A stretch of 64,000 bases of DNA from positions 5,518,001 to 5,582,000 of the forward strand of contig NZ_AP024702.1 of assembly GCF_037076345.1 (NCBI RefSeq), written 5' to 3'. Below, one piece after another: positions 27,292 through 36,384 of this stretch. Position 1 is the stretch's first letter. Every line of letters starts with the position of its first letter. Source of the stretch: Haloferula helveola. GTDB taxonomy: Bacteria > Verrucomicrobiota > Verrucomicrobiia > Verrucomicrobiales > Akkermansiaceae. Below the pieces are notes generated by a model, which was given only the letters and a program-made list of their open reading frames with translations, did no database searches and was not told where the DNA came from. Both the position numbers and the translations under genes were made by a program.

Positions 27292-30200
27292 CTATGGCTC
27301 TCCGACGAGCCTCCCGAACAGCTTCCCGGCAACGGAGTTGCCAGCCGATGGGATGGTGGCAATCACGTCGTTCTTGGTCGGATCACCGGCATTCTCGGTG
27401 ACGGTAAAACTCACGCCGTCCGATGTACCGGTCGATGCCGGGATCACGACCGGCCCGGACCAAGGATCGGTGATCCCGAGGTCGCCACTGTGGACAAGAC
27501 TGAGCACGGCTGGCGCACTGTTGCCCGGCTTGAGCATGGTGAATCTCAGCTCCAACCCGCCAGAACCGTCTTCTCCGGAAGTCGGCAGCAGGCTGGTTGC
27601 CTTGTCGTCCGGCGTTGCCGCGCCCAACAGAAACGCGATCCCGTCTTCAATCCCGTCGCCATTGGCATCGCCATCGAAGGTCACTCCGGTCACCACTCCG
27701 CTGGTCGCCCACGCATCATAGGGACCCGCAGGAGCCGCACCCGACACTCCGATCAATCCGTCGCTGCCGTCGGTCTTTAGATAGTTCGCGACCGCCCCAC
27801 CGTCCATGGCCGCCAGTTCGGCATACGTGTAGGCCGTCTCCCTCGCGGGTACCTCGAACCCGCCGATCGTCAAACCGGTTAACCAGAGTTCGACGCTCCC
27901 GTCGGTCATGCTGATGCCATGGTAGTAAGTGCCCCCCGTGTGATCGGTCTTGGTGAGAACGACATCGAAGGAGGCGTCAGCCTTCGGGATGCTGTTGGAA
28001 AAGCGCAGCGTATTGAGCTGGGTCGCGATGGTGGTGTTGATCTGCCCCGCCTTGTGATCAAAGACAATCGTCCCGGTGTAGCCGGTCATGTCCGGGATAT
28101 GGATGGCAAAGTACTGATCGCCCCCGTCCCGGTTCGCGCTCTCGACACGAAGGTCACCGGAACCACTCATGGTGTTCGCGGTCATGTTGGCCGGCTTGCT
28201 TGATTGGGTCTTGTTCTGGACCCATAGGTTCCCGGGGACATCGTTGATGGTGATGTTGTCCGCCACGAGCTGGTGCGTCCGCTGCGCCGCCGAGACCGTG
28301 CCACCGTTTAGCGTGAGATCGGCAACCGTCGCCCGGCTGCGATCCGCGCTCAGGTCGCCTCCGGCATTGATCACCACGTCCGCTTCCGTGACTTCATCGC
28401 CGTTCACCCCTTCATTCAGGTCGATCCGCACCTTGTGATTGAGCACGGCCGTGTCGCCCGCCCCCGGCAGCGAGTTGGTGTCCCAGGTCGTCGTGTCGAA
28501 CCACAACCCGCCTTCAACCACGCTTGTCACGATCGTCGTGACCGGTGTCACCGCACTGACCGATCCAGAGAAGACCCCGATGCCAGCACCATTCTGGGGC
28601 GCGACCTTGTAGAAGTAGGTGGCACCGTCCACCACCGTACTGTCCACGTAGCCTGTCGCATCTGCAGGCGGGAAGAGATCCACGACATCGCTGGTGAAGC
28701 CGGCATCACTGGCACGCCGGAGAACGAAATTGGACTCGGTGCTATAGCTGCCGACCCACGACAACTCGACCGCGAACGCGGTGGCACTTACCACCGTCAG
28801 CCCGGTCGGGGCCGGACTTGAACCGAGACCCGTCGGAAAACCGACAGGGCTCGACCAGACATCACCCTCGGTGGTGGTCGCGAGGAAACGGCAGACGAAG
28901 CCCGTATCCCCGGCGAGCCCCATGATCGTGTGCGACAACACACCGGCAGCACCCGTTGCCCCGAATACATGCGAGCCACCCCCGGACGCTCCGGTCCAAG
29001 CTCCCAAGCTGCTTTCACCTTGGTCACTGTGCGCCCACACCAGAGTTACGTCGGCAGGTGCTTCGATCAGCTCACACTCGACCGAGGCCCCGTCATCGAA
29101 GGTCGCGGTCACCGAGGGCGTTCCGAGCGGTCCGCTCGCTCCCGAGCTCAGCTGACCGGTTTGGGCGAGCGTCAGGATCTCATCGGCCGAAAGCGCCACG
29201 TCCCAGACTTGGGCATCGTCGATCAAGCCGTGGAATCCGGTCGCGGGATCCTCGCTCAGATTGTCAGCGGTGAAGCCGATGCCCACCCGGGTGTTGATGA
29301 GTGAAAGCACTGCCTGCCGGCTGCCCGATCCGCCATCATTGGCGAACACGGTCTCGCTGACCGGGTCATACAGATAGAACATCGTGTTGTCGGCCGACTC
29401 GGCATCGCCCGCCGGAGTCACGTCGTGATTGCGGACGTAGGCGACGAAATACGGCTGCCCTTCCTGCAACAGCAGATCGCTGCGGCTCAGCGAGTCATTG
29501 GTCGCATTGCCGTTGAACTTGGGAGTCTCGACATAGAGCGTGTTCTCCCAAACCCCGCCGATCTGCAACCGCTGGACGCCGAAGTCGAACCCGGAGTTCG
29601 TCCCGGTGCTCGGACTGTCCTCACCGGACAGGATGGCGTAGCGGCCGGCCGCATCGGGAAGGCTCGCGTCGAGCTGGATCCACGCCCCGATGGTGTGCGT
29701 ATTGCCCAGATTGCCGAGGTCGTGGGTGGCACGGATGATGCCGGTGTTGGCATTGATCGACTTCGTGCTTCCCGGTCCGAGCGGCGTCAGGACACGGGCC
29801 GCCGAATCCGTGATTTCGGCATCCGCGACCGATCCGCTTCCGGCGGTGTTGTCGACGACCGTGCCGCCAAGTTCCTCCATTTCGTAACGCACCACCTGAC
29901 TGTAGGTGTCGCGGTAGACCGCCCATGCGGCGGCAATGGCGGTACTGCCGTCGTGATCAACCGGAGCCGCCCGCATCAGCGACTGGGCCGCGGTCGCGTT
30001 GCGTTTGCCCATTTCGATGTAGTTGGATGCGGTGAAGTTCCAATGGTAAGCACCACCTTCCCCGCTGTCGCCCACCCCGGCTGAACTCACGTAAGCAGCA
30101 CTCCCGGGAAGTTCCGCATTCAGATCAGCCACCGCCTGCTGCTTTGCGAGCACCATCTCTTCGTGCGCTGTGACACCCGGATAGCTGGGGCAATCGGAGA

Positions 30201-30948
30201 TGATCACCGGAAGATCCGGAATACCCATATCGGTCCGGACATCGTGGGCGAGATCGACCACATTGTCGTGGTACTCCGCAAGGAATGCCGCGTTCCCATA
30301 GTCGTTCCACCCTTGCAACCAGATGAAACCCGCGACCTCGAAACCCTGGCCCTCGTAGTCACCGTAGGTTCGCTCGAGATCGGACAGCAATTTGTGCCAC
30401 TGCTTGATCGCGTTGAGATACAGCGGACCCACTTGACCACCGCGTGCCGCAACCGCACTCGGCGGGCGCCAGTCGCCGCCAAGCGTCGTGCCTCCCTTGT
30501 CGCTCTTATGGAAGAAGAACGGGTTGGTATTCGCACCGGCCAGCTGGTGACCCATGCTCAATTCGATTCCGATCGTCCCGCTGTTGCCACTCGACGCACC
30601 AAATCCGGGAACCAGCGGGCCTGTTGCTCTTTCGCCAGCCGGATGCGAAACCCACACCTGGCTGAGCGGCGGGCTGTAGCCATCGACGTCGGTTTGTGTG
30701 AGCGGGAACGGGTCCGTCGGATCCACCAGATTCGGATTCTGCGTGACATCGTCCGACTCGAACCATGTGCCCCAACCCTCCATGTTGGACTGGCCGGCCA
30801 TCAGATAGATTTTCACTGGCTCGGTCGCCGCGACCGGCGCAGCCAACCCACCCAGGCTTGCGAGGAAAAGAAACCCGAGTCGTCTGCCCCACGAACACCG
30901 GGGGCTGGGTTTCAGCGGGCGGAGGAACTCGAAATTGGCTCGTGTCAT
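27292..30948 (-). CDS. Giant secreted SASA-domain esterase with LamG, Fn3-like and beta-strand repeats
   Basis: 1218 residues from the ATG at 30948 (frame open to 31041, but the longer form would cover operator B and place a signal peptide too far in). Signal/anchor near 20-42, SASA domain (about 45-400) with the nucleophile in LMAGQSNMEG, FHKSDKGGTTLGGDWRPPS and FIWLQGWND. A LamG-like domain (about 440-650), two Fn3-like domains (about 650-850), a stretch of autotransporter-like beta repeats (about 850-1050) and the same C-terminal module as its neighbour (AWATSGVVTG, DANGDGIEDGIAFLLGAATP, FGRLVG). First gene of the three-gene esterase run, with operator B upstream. Confidence 0.87.
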   Translation of the reverse strand: MTRANFEFLRPLKPSPRCSWGRRLGFLFLASLGGLAAPVAATEPVKIYLMAGQSNMEGWGTWFESDDVTQNPNLVDPTDPFPLTQTDVDGYSPPLSQVWVSHPAGERATGPLVPGFGASSGNSGTIGIELSMGHQLAGANTNPFFFHKSDKGGTTLGGDWRPPSAVAARGGQVGPLYLNAIKQWHKLLSDLERTYGDYEGQGFEVAGFIWLQGWNDYGNAAFLAEYHDNVVDLAHDVRTDMGIPDLPVIISDCPSYPGVTAHEEMVLAKQQAVADLNAELPGSAAYVSSAGVGDSGEGGAYHWNFTASNYIEMGKRNATAAQSLMRAAPVDHDGSTAIAAAWAVYRDTYSQVVRYEMEELGGTVVDNTAGSGSVADAEITDSAARVLTPLGPGSTKSINANTGIIRATHDLGNLGNTHTIGAWIQLDASLPDAAGRYAILSGEDSPSTGTNSGFDFGVQRLQIGGVWENTLYVETPKFNGNATNDSLSRSDLLLQEGQPYFVAYVRNHDVTPAGDAESADNTMFYLYDPVSETVFANDGGSGSRQAVLSLINTRVGIGFTADNLSEDPATGFHGLIDDAQVWDVALSADEILTLAQTGQLSSGASGPLGTPSVTATFDDGASVECELIEAPADVTLVWAHSDQGESSLGAWTGASGGGSHVFGATGAAGVLSHTIMGLAGDTGFVCRFLATTTEGDVWSSPVGFPTGLGSSPAPTGLTVVSATAFAVELSWVGSYSTESNFVLRRASDAGFTSDVVDLFPPADATGYVDSTVVDGATYFYKVAPQNGAGIGVFSGSVSAVTPVTTIVTSVVEGGLWFDTTTWDTNSLPGAGDTAVLNHKVRIDLNEGVNGDEVTEADVVINAGGDLSADRSRATVADLTLNGGTVSAAQRTHQLVADNITINDVPGNLWVQNKTQSSKPANMTANTMSGSGDLRVESANRDGGDQYFAIHIPDMTGYTGTIVFDHKAGQINTTIATQLNTLRFSNSIPKADASFDVVLTKTDHTGGTYYHGISMTDGSVELWLTGLTIGGFEVPARETAYTYAELAAMDGGAVANYLKTDGSDGLIGVSGAAPAGPYDAWATSGVVTGVTFDGDANGDGIEDGIAFLLGAATPDDKATSLLPTSGEDGSGGLELRFTMLKPGNSAPAVLSLVHSGDLGITDPWSGPVVIPASTGTSDGVSFTVTENAGDPTKNDVIATIPSAGNSVAGKLFGRLVGEP

Positions 30949-31042
30949 GTTACCGGGATGAACAGGTCGCCCGAAGTCGATCGAGAGCTTCGGGCGATCG
31001 CCGATGAAGGTGCCAACATGGCCGCACGCGGACAACTCCATG

Positions 31043-31071
31043 TTGCGCAGATCACTCTGGAATTTGCGCCA
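31043..31071 (-). promoter_or_regulatory. Tandem operator B (21-bp direct repeat)
   Basis: On the + strand TTGCGCAG (31043-31050) and TTGCGCCA (31064-31071), start to start 21 bases; the second is followed by CCTCGAT. It lies 95-123 bases upstream of the chosen start of the giant esterase, i.e. at the head of the three-gene run, and just after the end of the separately controlled sialate O-acetylesterase gene. Confidence 0.65.
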
Positions 31072-31113
31072 CCTCGATACGCGAATTGAGGCAGGGCCCG
31101 GGCTGGCAGGCTC

Positions 31114-33273
31114 TCAATCGGCGGAGGAAGCCTTCGGTTCACCGTCTTCAAGACCAGCTCGCAACGCTTCGACCTCCTGAGCGAGAATCTCCAGATTCTT
31201 CACCAGTTCAGGCCTCCCCTTTTCCAAGGCGTTCGAAAGCCATGGATCTTCGCCGAGCCCTTCGAGGATCCTACCGATCCGCTCCAGTTTGCTTCGCAAC
31301 TGGGCGTCGGCGTCCCCTTGGTGAAGTTCGCGCTCCAGCTCCGGCAAATCGATCTCCATCTGGCGGATCTTGCGGTCGAGCGCGAGCCGCTCTCCCCGTT
31401 CCTGCAACGCCTTGATCCGGTCATCCGCAGCCTTGCGGGCTTCCGCCGAGTAGGACACGCCCTCGATGATCGGCCAGTCGTCGGTGCGGAAGGTCGCGAG
31501 TGGGAGATTGTCTCTACCGACGAGGTTGCCGGTCGGCCAACTGGCCCAACCGTAGCGAACCGCGACGGGCTCCGGAACGAGATCGCTCGAGACCTCGATC
31601 GTCCACGTCCCATCGACCCGCTTTTCCTTCGCCTCCGCCGGATACCAGCGCCGGTCCTCGCCCGCGATGATGAAACCTTCGATCGGAGCGTTCCCCTGAT
31701 ACGGCTGGGGCAGTACTTGCCACGACGCGTTGTTCTCGATGTGTTTCCATCGCTCATAGACGACCGGATCGGCATCGAAATACAGATGCGCCTTGCCCTC
31801 GGAAACCTCCATCTCCTTGAACTCGTTGGCCCGATGGATCACCGGCTCCCCGTAAACCCGGGCGAGAGCCCAGAGCGACGCATACTCCGCGACCGGAAAC
31901 TTCTCACCCGGGTGGATGTACGAGTTCCCCGTAGGATACGTCGCGATCATCCCGGCGTTCGAATCGTTCTTCAGAGCACGCCGCTGGATATCACGGATGA
32001 TCGCATAGCCACCCGTGACAGCTTCGACTTCCGGATCGGTGCCGAACCTCCCCCATCCCGGCTGGCTGATGCAACCGAATGGAAGATCGTCGTCGCCGAA
32101 CGCCTTGCGGAATGAGAGCGGGACCTTCGGAAACGTATGCTCGTAGCGTGTCCAGCGCATGAAGACGTTGTTCTCTCCCTGGTAGTACAACACTCCGGCC
32201 AGACCGAGCCAACGGATCGGCATCACGGTCGCGTTGAACAGACCCGCCGGCGGACTCCAGCCGTTTCGCGGATCCTGAGGCTCCTTTGGCAAACGCAACC
32301 TGGGCTCCGGCTTTCCTGCCGCCTTCGCTTCGGCGACCCGCTCCTCGTGAGCCGCCCTAGCCGCATCCTTCGCCCGCTCCCATTCATCCATCACCTTCTT
32401 CCTGCCTTCGGGATCGTCCCACATCGCGGTCTCCGCGTCGTAGGCTCGGAGCGTCTCCGTGACGGTCACGTGATCAATGCCGTCGAGCTCGTCGCGCAGG
32501 CACCACGTATCGCCCGTAGTGCCACCACGTGCCACATTGATGATCCCCACGGGGACTTTCAAATAGCGGTGCAGGAACACGCCATACAGGTACGGCACCG
32601 CCGAGAAGTTCTCCGCATTCTCCGGCGTGCACTCCCGCCAACTCACCCGCGGCCTGATGTCGTCGAGCGGCTTGTAGGACGAGTCGTTCCACGCGACGTA
32701 GCGCACTCCGGGAAAGTTTGCCGAGGAGACCTCACGCCGCTTCCGGTTAAAGTCCTTCCACTCCATGTTGCTCTGTCCGGCGCAGAGCCACACCTCGCCA
32801 AACAGCACATCCCGGACCGCCACGGTTCGCCCATCGCTCCGGGCAATGATCCAGGACCGCTGGAAGCTTCCTTTCACCGGCTCGAACAATGCAACCCAGG
32901 AACCATCTTCCGCAGCCTTGGCGACGACCGTCTGTGACGCCATCTCCGGAGCATTGCGCTCCTCGTATCGAATCGTCATCGAGTAGGAGCCGTCGTCTTT
33001 CCTGATCCGAGCTTCGTCCCGGCTCCCCTCCTCCGTCGCTTCGCCGATCGCCGCGGCACCGACCTCACCGTCGCGCGTGATCGTCACCTCGACTTCAGCA
33101 CCCGGCTTTGCCCACCCTCGAATCCTTACCGGCTTGCCCTGCTGCAGCACCATGTGGTCGCCGATGATCTTGGAGAACCGAAACTCCGCACCTTCTTCTG
33201 CCCCGGATACCGATCCGACCGGAAACAGCAGTACCACGAGAAGGAAGGACCACCTTTTCATCTTTGGATTCAT
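31114..33273 (-). CDS. Sialate O-acetylesterase
   Basis: 719 residues with a signal peptide (after two possible internal starts; ATG at 33273, GTG at 33276 or ATG at 33261). Domain order fits the classical bacterial/mammalian SIAE layout: an N-terminal beta domain (MVLQQGKPVRIRGWAKPGAEVEVTI), then the SASA catalytic part with nucleophile in GEVWLCAGQSNMEWK, GIINVARGGTTGDTW and a LYYQGENNVF block, then a C-terminal beta domain and a Glu/Arg-rich coiled tail (about 640-719). The family de-O-acetylates sialic acids or plant/algal acetyl-glycans. It has its own operator (C) and a good -10 element, so it is a separate transcription unit. Confidence 0.92.
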   Translation of the reverse strand: MNPKMKRWSFLLVVLLFPVGSVSGAEEGAEFRFSKIIGDHMVLQQGKPVRIRGWAKPGAEVEVTITRDGEVGAAAIGEATEEGSRDEARIRKDDGSYSMTIRYEERNAPEMASQTVVAKAAEDGSWVALFEPVKGSFQRSWIIARSDGRTVAVRDVLFGEVWLCAGQSNMEWKDFNRKRREVSSANFPGVRYVAWNDSSYKPLDDIRPRVSWRECTPENAENFSAVPYLYGVFLHRYLKVPVGIINVARGGTTGDTWCLRDELDGIDHVTVTETLRAYDAETAMWDDPEGRKKVMDEWERAKDAARAAHEERVAEAKAAGKPEPRLRLPKEPQDPRNGWSPPAGLFNATVMPIRWLGLAGVLYYQGENNVFMRWTRYEHTFPKVPLSFRKAFGDDDLPFGCISQPGWGRFGTDPEVEAVTGGYAIIRDIQRRALKNDSNAGMIATYPTGNSYIHPGEKFPVAEYASLWALARVYGEPVIHRANEFKEMEVSEGKAHLYFDADPVVYERWKHIENNASWQVLPQPYQGNAPIEGFIIAGEDRRWYPAEAKEKRVDGTWTIEVSSDLVPEPVAVRYGWASWPTGNLVGRDNLPLATFRTDDWPIIEGVSYSAEARKAADDRIKALQERGERLALDRKIRQMEIDLPELERELHQGDADAQLRSKLERIGRILEGLGEDPWLSNALEKGRPELVKNLEILAQEVEALRAGLEDGEPKASSAD

Positions 33274-33279
33274 CACCGG

Positions 33280-33285
33280 AAACTA
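33280..33285 (-). promoter_or_regulatory. -10 element of the sialate O-acetylesterase gene
   Basis: TAGTTT on the minus strand, identical to the -10 element proposed for rplM, ends 6 bases before the ATG at 33273. There is no good -35 hexamer. Operator C covers about -43 to -71 relative to a start site at the ATG, the place where AraC-type activators bind to replace -35 recognition. Confidence 0.5.
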
Positions 33286-33315
33286 CGGCCCGGCATCTCG
33301 CGCCAGATCACCAAC

Positions 33316-33344
33316 TTGCGCCAACGCCCCCTGATTTTGCGGAT
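33316..33344 (-). promoter_or_regulatory. Tandem operator C (21-bp direct repeat)
   Basis: On the + strand TTGCGCCA (33316-33323) and the weaker TTGCGGAT (33337-33344), 21 bases apart, followed by TTCGCAA. It stands 31 bases upstream of the TAGTTT -10 element of the sialate O-acetylesterase gene, an activator-like geometry. Confidence 0.65.
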
Positions 33345-33388
33345 TTCGCAATAAGAGCACCCTTCGACACCGCCCTCCAAAACGGGAC

Positions 33389-33419
33389 GACTCCGGCAAG
33401 GCCAGGCCCTGCCGGAGTC
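33389..33419 (-). terminator. Hairpin downstream of the autotransporter-like gene
   Basis: A perfect 10-bp stem, GACTCCGGCA (33389-33398) with TGCCGGAGTC (33410-33419), closes an 11-base GC-rich loop. It lies 35 bases beyond the stop codon of the minus-strand gene ending at 33454. In that direction it is followed by GTCCCGTTTT, a weak T-tract, so it is a plausible terminator separating that gene from the next unit. Confidence 0.6.
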
Positions 33420-33453
33420 GCTAATTCCATTGCGCGCTGCCAGGCGCCGTAAT

Positions 33454-36384
33454 TTATGGAGCAATGGTCACCGACAACCGGGCGAACAACCGGTCGTCCG
33501 TTGCCAAGGTGCGACGAATCTTCACTTCCACCAGATCGACACCGGCGCCTCCACCCTCGTCGGTCTCGCTCACGATGATGTCGGTCCCATCGTGCACGGC
33601 GTCGGTCCAACCCGTCAGGCTCGACCCGTACTCCACGACAATCGTGGTGTCAGGATCTCCCAGCGCGAGATCGGTCCGGCGGTAAGTGTAGATGAAGAAA
33701 TCCGGGTCGGTCGTGTTGTCGAAAGTCGGCGCGAGGGAGACGTCATCGCCGGGATCGGTAGGATCCCCGCCCACGACGTATTCGATCCCGGTCTCCAGAC
33801 CGCCGCCATCGAAGTCGACTTCGGGCGTGTCGTCACCGAGCACGCCCGAGAACGGCCCGCCTGCCCATGTTTCGTAATCGCTGGCACCTCCCGCATCGAC
33901 CAGAAGGCCGGTCACTTCGATGTTGCCGCCATTCTGTGAGACCACGGCCCCACTGGTATCGAAGCCCGTGCCGGTGATGGTTGGTACCACGAATCCCGAG
34001 ATGCTGCCCGCGTCGATGATGGTGAAGATCTCACTGCCATCGAGATCGCCCGGGCTGAGCCCGCTGTTGACCAGATTCAGCGTCCAGGCCGTGTCGAACC
34101 CGACCGTCCCACCGTTGATCACGTCGTTGTCGACACCCGGGACCGCACCACTGGCGCTGATTTCGCAATCATATGCCGCACCGTTCGGCATGGTGAAGTT
34201 GCCCATATTGATCGCTCCAACGCTGGCACCGGGAGCAATCGTGGAAAAAGCCAAACTGTCTGCGCCTTGCACACTTCCGTTGCCTCCAAGTGCATCGATG
34301 GTCGCAGGCGTCGTAAGATTCACATCGAGCGTCGCACCCGCCACCACCGCGATATCAACCGTGGCCGGGAGAACCAATCCATCTTCCAGTCCAAGCGTCC
34401 CGTTCCTCACCTCGATCGCCGGTGTGTCCTCGACCGGACCGCTGAACTCCACTCGGGTGCTCGGCGCGGTCGTCCGCCGGACGTTGAGGGTGTTGCCGAC
34501 CGTCAGCGCGGACTCCATCACCGCCGTGTTGTTCACGGCGATGGTCGAGCCGTTGCCATCGATGGGAATCTGGATGATCAGGGTGCCGCCGCCGGTATTC
34601 CCGATACCCATGGTGGTTCCGCCACCACTGGATCCGTTGAGCTTCGCATCCGGGCTGCCACCGTCGGCAGCCAGGGTGAAATTGCCTTTGGTGTGGTTGG
34701 ACAAGAGATACTTGCCATCACCGATATACAGCCCTTCGCCCATCAGACTGGCCGTGTTCCGATTGTTCTCCGTCATGGTGATCGTCGCGCTCTTCATGAA
34801 CTCGATAGCCCTCGGAGTCGTCGCCGTGGTGAATTCATAGATCGAGCCGTTGTTGCTGCTCAGGGCAAGAATCGGCGTGCCGGTCGTCACGATCTGGTCG
34901 GCATCCAGCAACTCGAGCAGGTCGATCTCGTTGCTCGCCATCTCAAGTGCCGCACCTTCGCCGAAATTCAGCTTCGTATTCTCGTATCCCGCGGTCGCCT
35001 TGTTTTGGAACTGCTCGGTGGATCCGACCAGCATCGTGGAGCCCGAGAAAGTCAGCTCACCCTTCATGTTGCTCGGGTCCACCTCCACCCAACCGTCGCC
35101 GGAGAAGTTGTAGGTCTCGGGCGCCTCGACCGTGAAGTTGTTGTAGAGATCCACCATCTGGTTGGCCGGGATTCCTGAGCTGCCGACGAAGTTGTAGGAG
35201 GAGACCGCATTCGCCAGGTCGTTCGGGTTCAGGCGTCCGCCATTCGATTGAAACCTGCCCCTGCAGTAGAGATTGGCCACCCCGGTGCCGTCTTGGGATA
35301 CGATATCGACGTTCTGGGCGTTGGTACCGATCCCCGACAGAACCACGATCTCCACGTCGCCCGTCCCCGCTGGCGCTTCGAGAACCGAGCCCGAGAGATT
35401 CGGCAGGAACCCACCGACAGCCATGCCCTTGTAGATACTTGAACCGCTGGCACCTGCGGAGACGGTTCCGGTGGCCACCACTCCTTTCCAAGCAACACCT
35501 GATCCCACTTCACCGACGGTCGGCTCCGTGGCCAGAGCGTCCAGCGCGAGGATGGCGTCATCGTTCACCGCGATGTCGCCGGCAGGCCCCCACGTGGCGT
35601 CACCGGGGTCACCCAGCAAGAGCCCGAAGGCGTTCACCGCGACGCTGCCCGTGCCGAAGTCCGCCGGGGATGCCGGTGTCACCTGGAACATCAGCTGGCC
35701 GCTTTCGTTGACTTCGAGCACATCCGTCAGACCGCTCAGAGTGTCGTCCGCCCAGAGGTTTACCCGGGTAGGAAAGCCGGCGTCGCTCGAGAATATCGAG
35801 CCCCCTGCGGAGTTCAGCACATCGAAGAAGTTGTAGGTGGGACCACCCGCGACCGCGATGTTCTTGTAAAACGCCTGCAGGCCATCGACCGCCGTGATCG
35901 TTACCGTGTTGTTGAAGTTGACTGTGGCCTGACCGAAATCGAGTGCCCCGGCGGTGACTGTGCCGTTGAAGACATGTCCGAAGCTCTTGCGCTGAACCAG
36001 GATGTCGTTGGCGATAACCAGATTGGCATTGAAGACCGTGCCCGTCGGCTGGTTGTTTCCACCACCCGTTCCGAGATTCAGGTCGGTCGCGGTGATCGTT
36101 CCGGTGCCATCGAACACGACGTTGCTGTTGCTCCCGATAAGCTGGAACAGACCCACGTCGGGATTGCCCGCTCCGATGTCCACAACCTTCTCGATCGGAA
36201 AGATGTCGAAGGTCACATCTTCACCGATGGCCGGGAGCGCGCCGCCCCAGTTGTCGGCATTGAACCAGTCGATGTGGGCGGGATCCGGCAAGGCATCGCC
36301 CTGCCATGTTGCTGCATTCCCGATCCCGGTGGCGAGCAGCGCCGTTGGCGCAAGCTGGGCAAGTTTGCCTACGTGTCTTTTCAT
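33454..36384 (-). CDS. Secreted autotransporter-like beta-repeat surface protein
   Basis: 976 residues. A signal peptide (about 1-24, ending GIGNA) is followed by ATWQGDALPDPAHIDWFNADNWGG, a start typical of proteins with autotransporter-associated beta strands. Most of the rest is Asn/Gly/Val/Thr-rich repeated beta structure (VVFDGTGTITATDLNLGTGGG, LTVGNTLNVRR, ATVDIAVVAGATLDVNLTTP), likely a beta-helix. The end (YETWAGGPFSG, FDGGGLETGIEYVVGGDP, RLFARLSVTIAP) is a Verrucomicrobiota-type C-terminal module related in layout to that of the two giant esterases. Function is probably adhesion or glycan binding. Operator D lies upstream, so it seems co-regulated with the esterases. Confidence 0.8.
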   Translation of the reverse strand: MKRHVGKLAQLAPTALLATGIGNAATWQGDALPDPAHIDWFNADNWGGALPAIGEDVTFDIFPIEKVVDIGAGNPDVGLFQLIGSNSNVVFDGTGTITATDLNLGTGGGNNQPTGTVFNANLVIANDILVQRKSFGHVFNGTVTAGALDFGQATVNFNNTVTITAVDGLQAFYKNIAVAGGPTYNFFDVLNSAGGSIFSSDAGFPTRVNLWADDTLSGLTDVLEVNESGQLMFQVTPASPADFGTGSVAVNAFGLLLGDPGDATWGPAGDIAVNDDAILALDALATEPTVGEVGSGVAWKGVVATGTVSAGASGSSIYKGMAVGGFLPNLSGSVLEAPAGTGDVEIVVLSGIGTNAQNVDIVSQDGTGVANLYCRGRFQSNGGRLNPNDLANAVSSYNFVGSSGIPANQMVDLYNNFTVEAPETYNFSGDGWVEVDPSNMKGELTFSGSTMLVGSTEQFQNKATAGYENTKLNFGEGAALEMASNEIDLLELLDADQIVTTGTPILALSSNNGSIYEFTTATTPRAIEFMKSATITMTENNRNTASLMGEGLYIGDGKYLLSNHTKGNFTLAADGGSPDAKLNGSSGGGTTMGIGNTGGGTLIIQIPIDGNGSTIAVNNTAVMESALTVGNTLNVRRTTAPSTRVEFSGPVEDTPAIEVRNGTLGLEDGLVLPATVDIAVVAGATLDVNLTTPATIDALGGNGSVQGADSLAFSTIAPGASVGAINMGNFTMPNGAAYDCEISASGAVPGVDNDVINGGTVGFDTAWTLNLVNSGLSPGDLDGSEIFTIIDAGSISGFVVPTITGTGFDTSGAVVSQNGGNIEVTGLLVDAGGASDYETWAGGPFSGVLGDDTPEVDFDGGGLETGIEYVVGGDPTDPGDDVSLAPTFDNTTDPDFFIYTYRRTDLALGDPDTTIVVEYGSSLTGWTDAVHDGTDIIVSETDEGGGAGVDLVEVKIRRTLATDDRLFARLSVTIAP

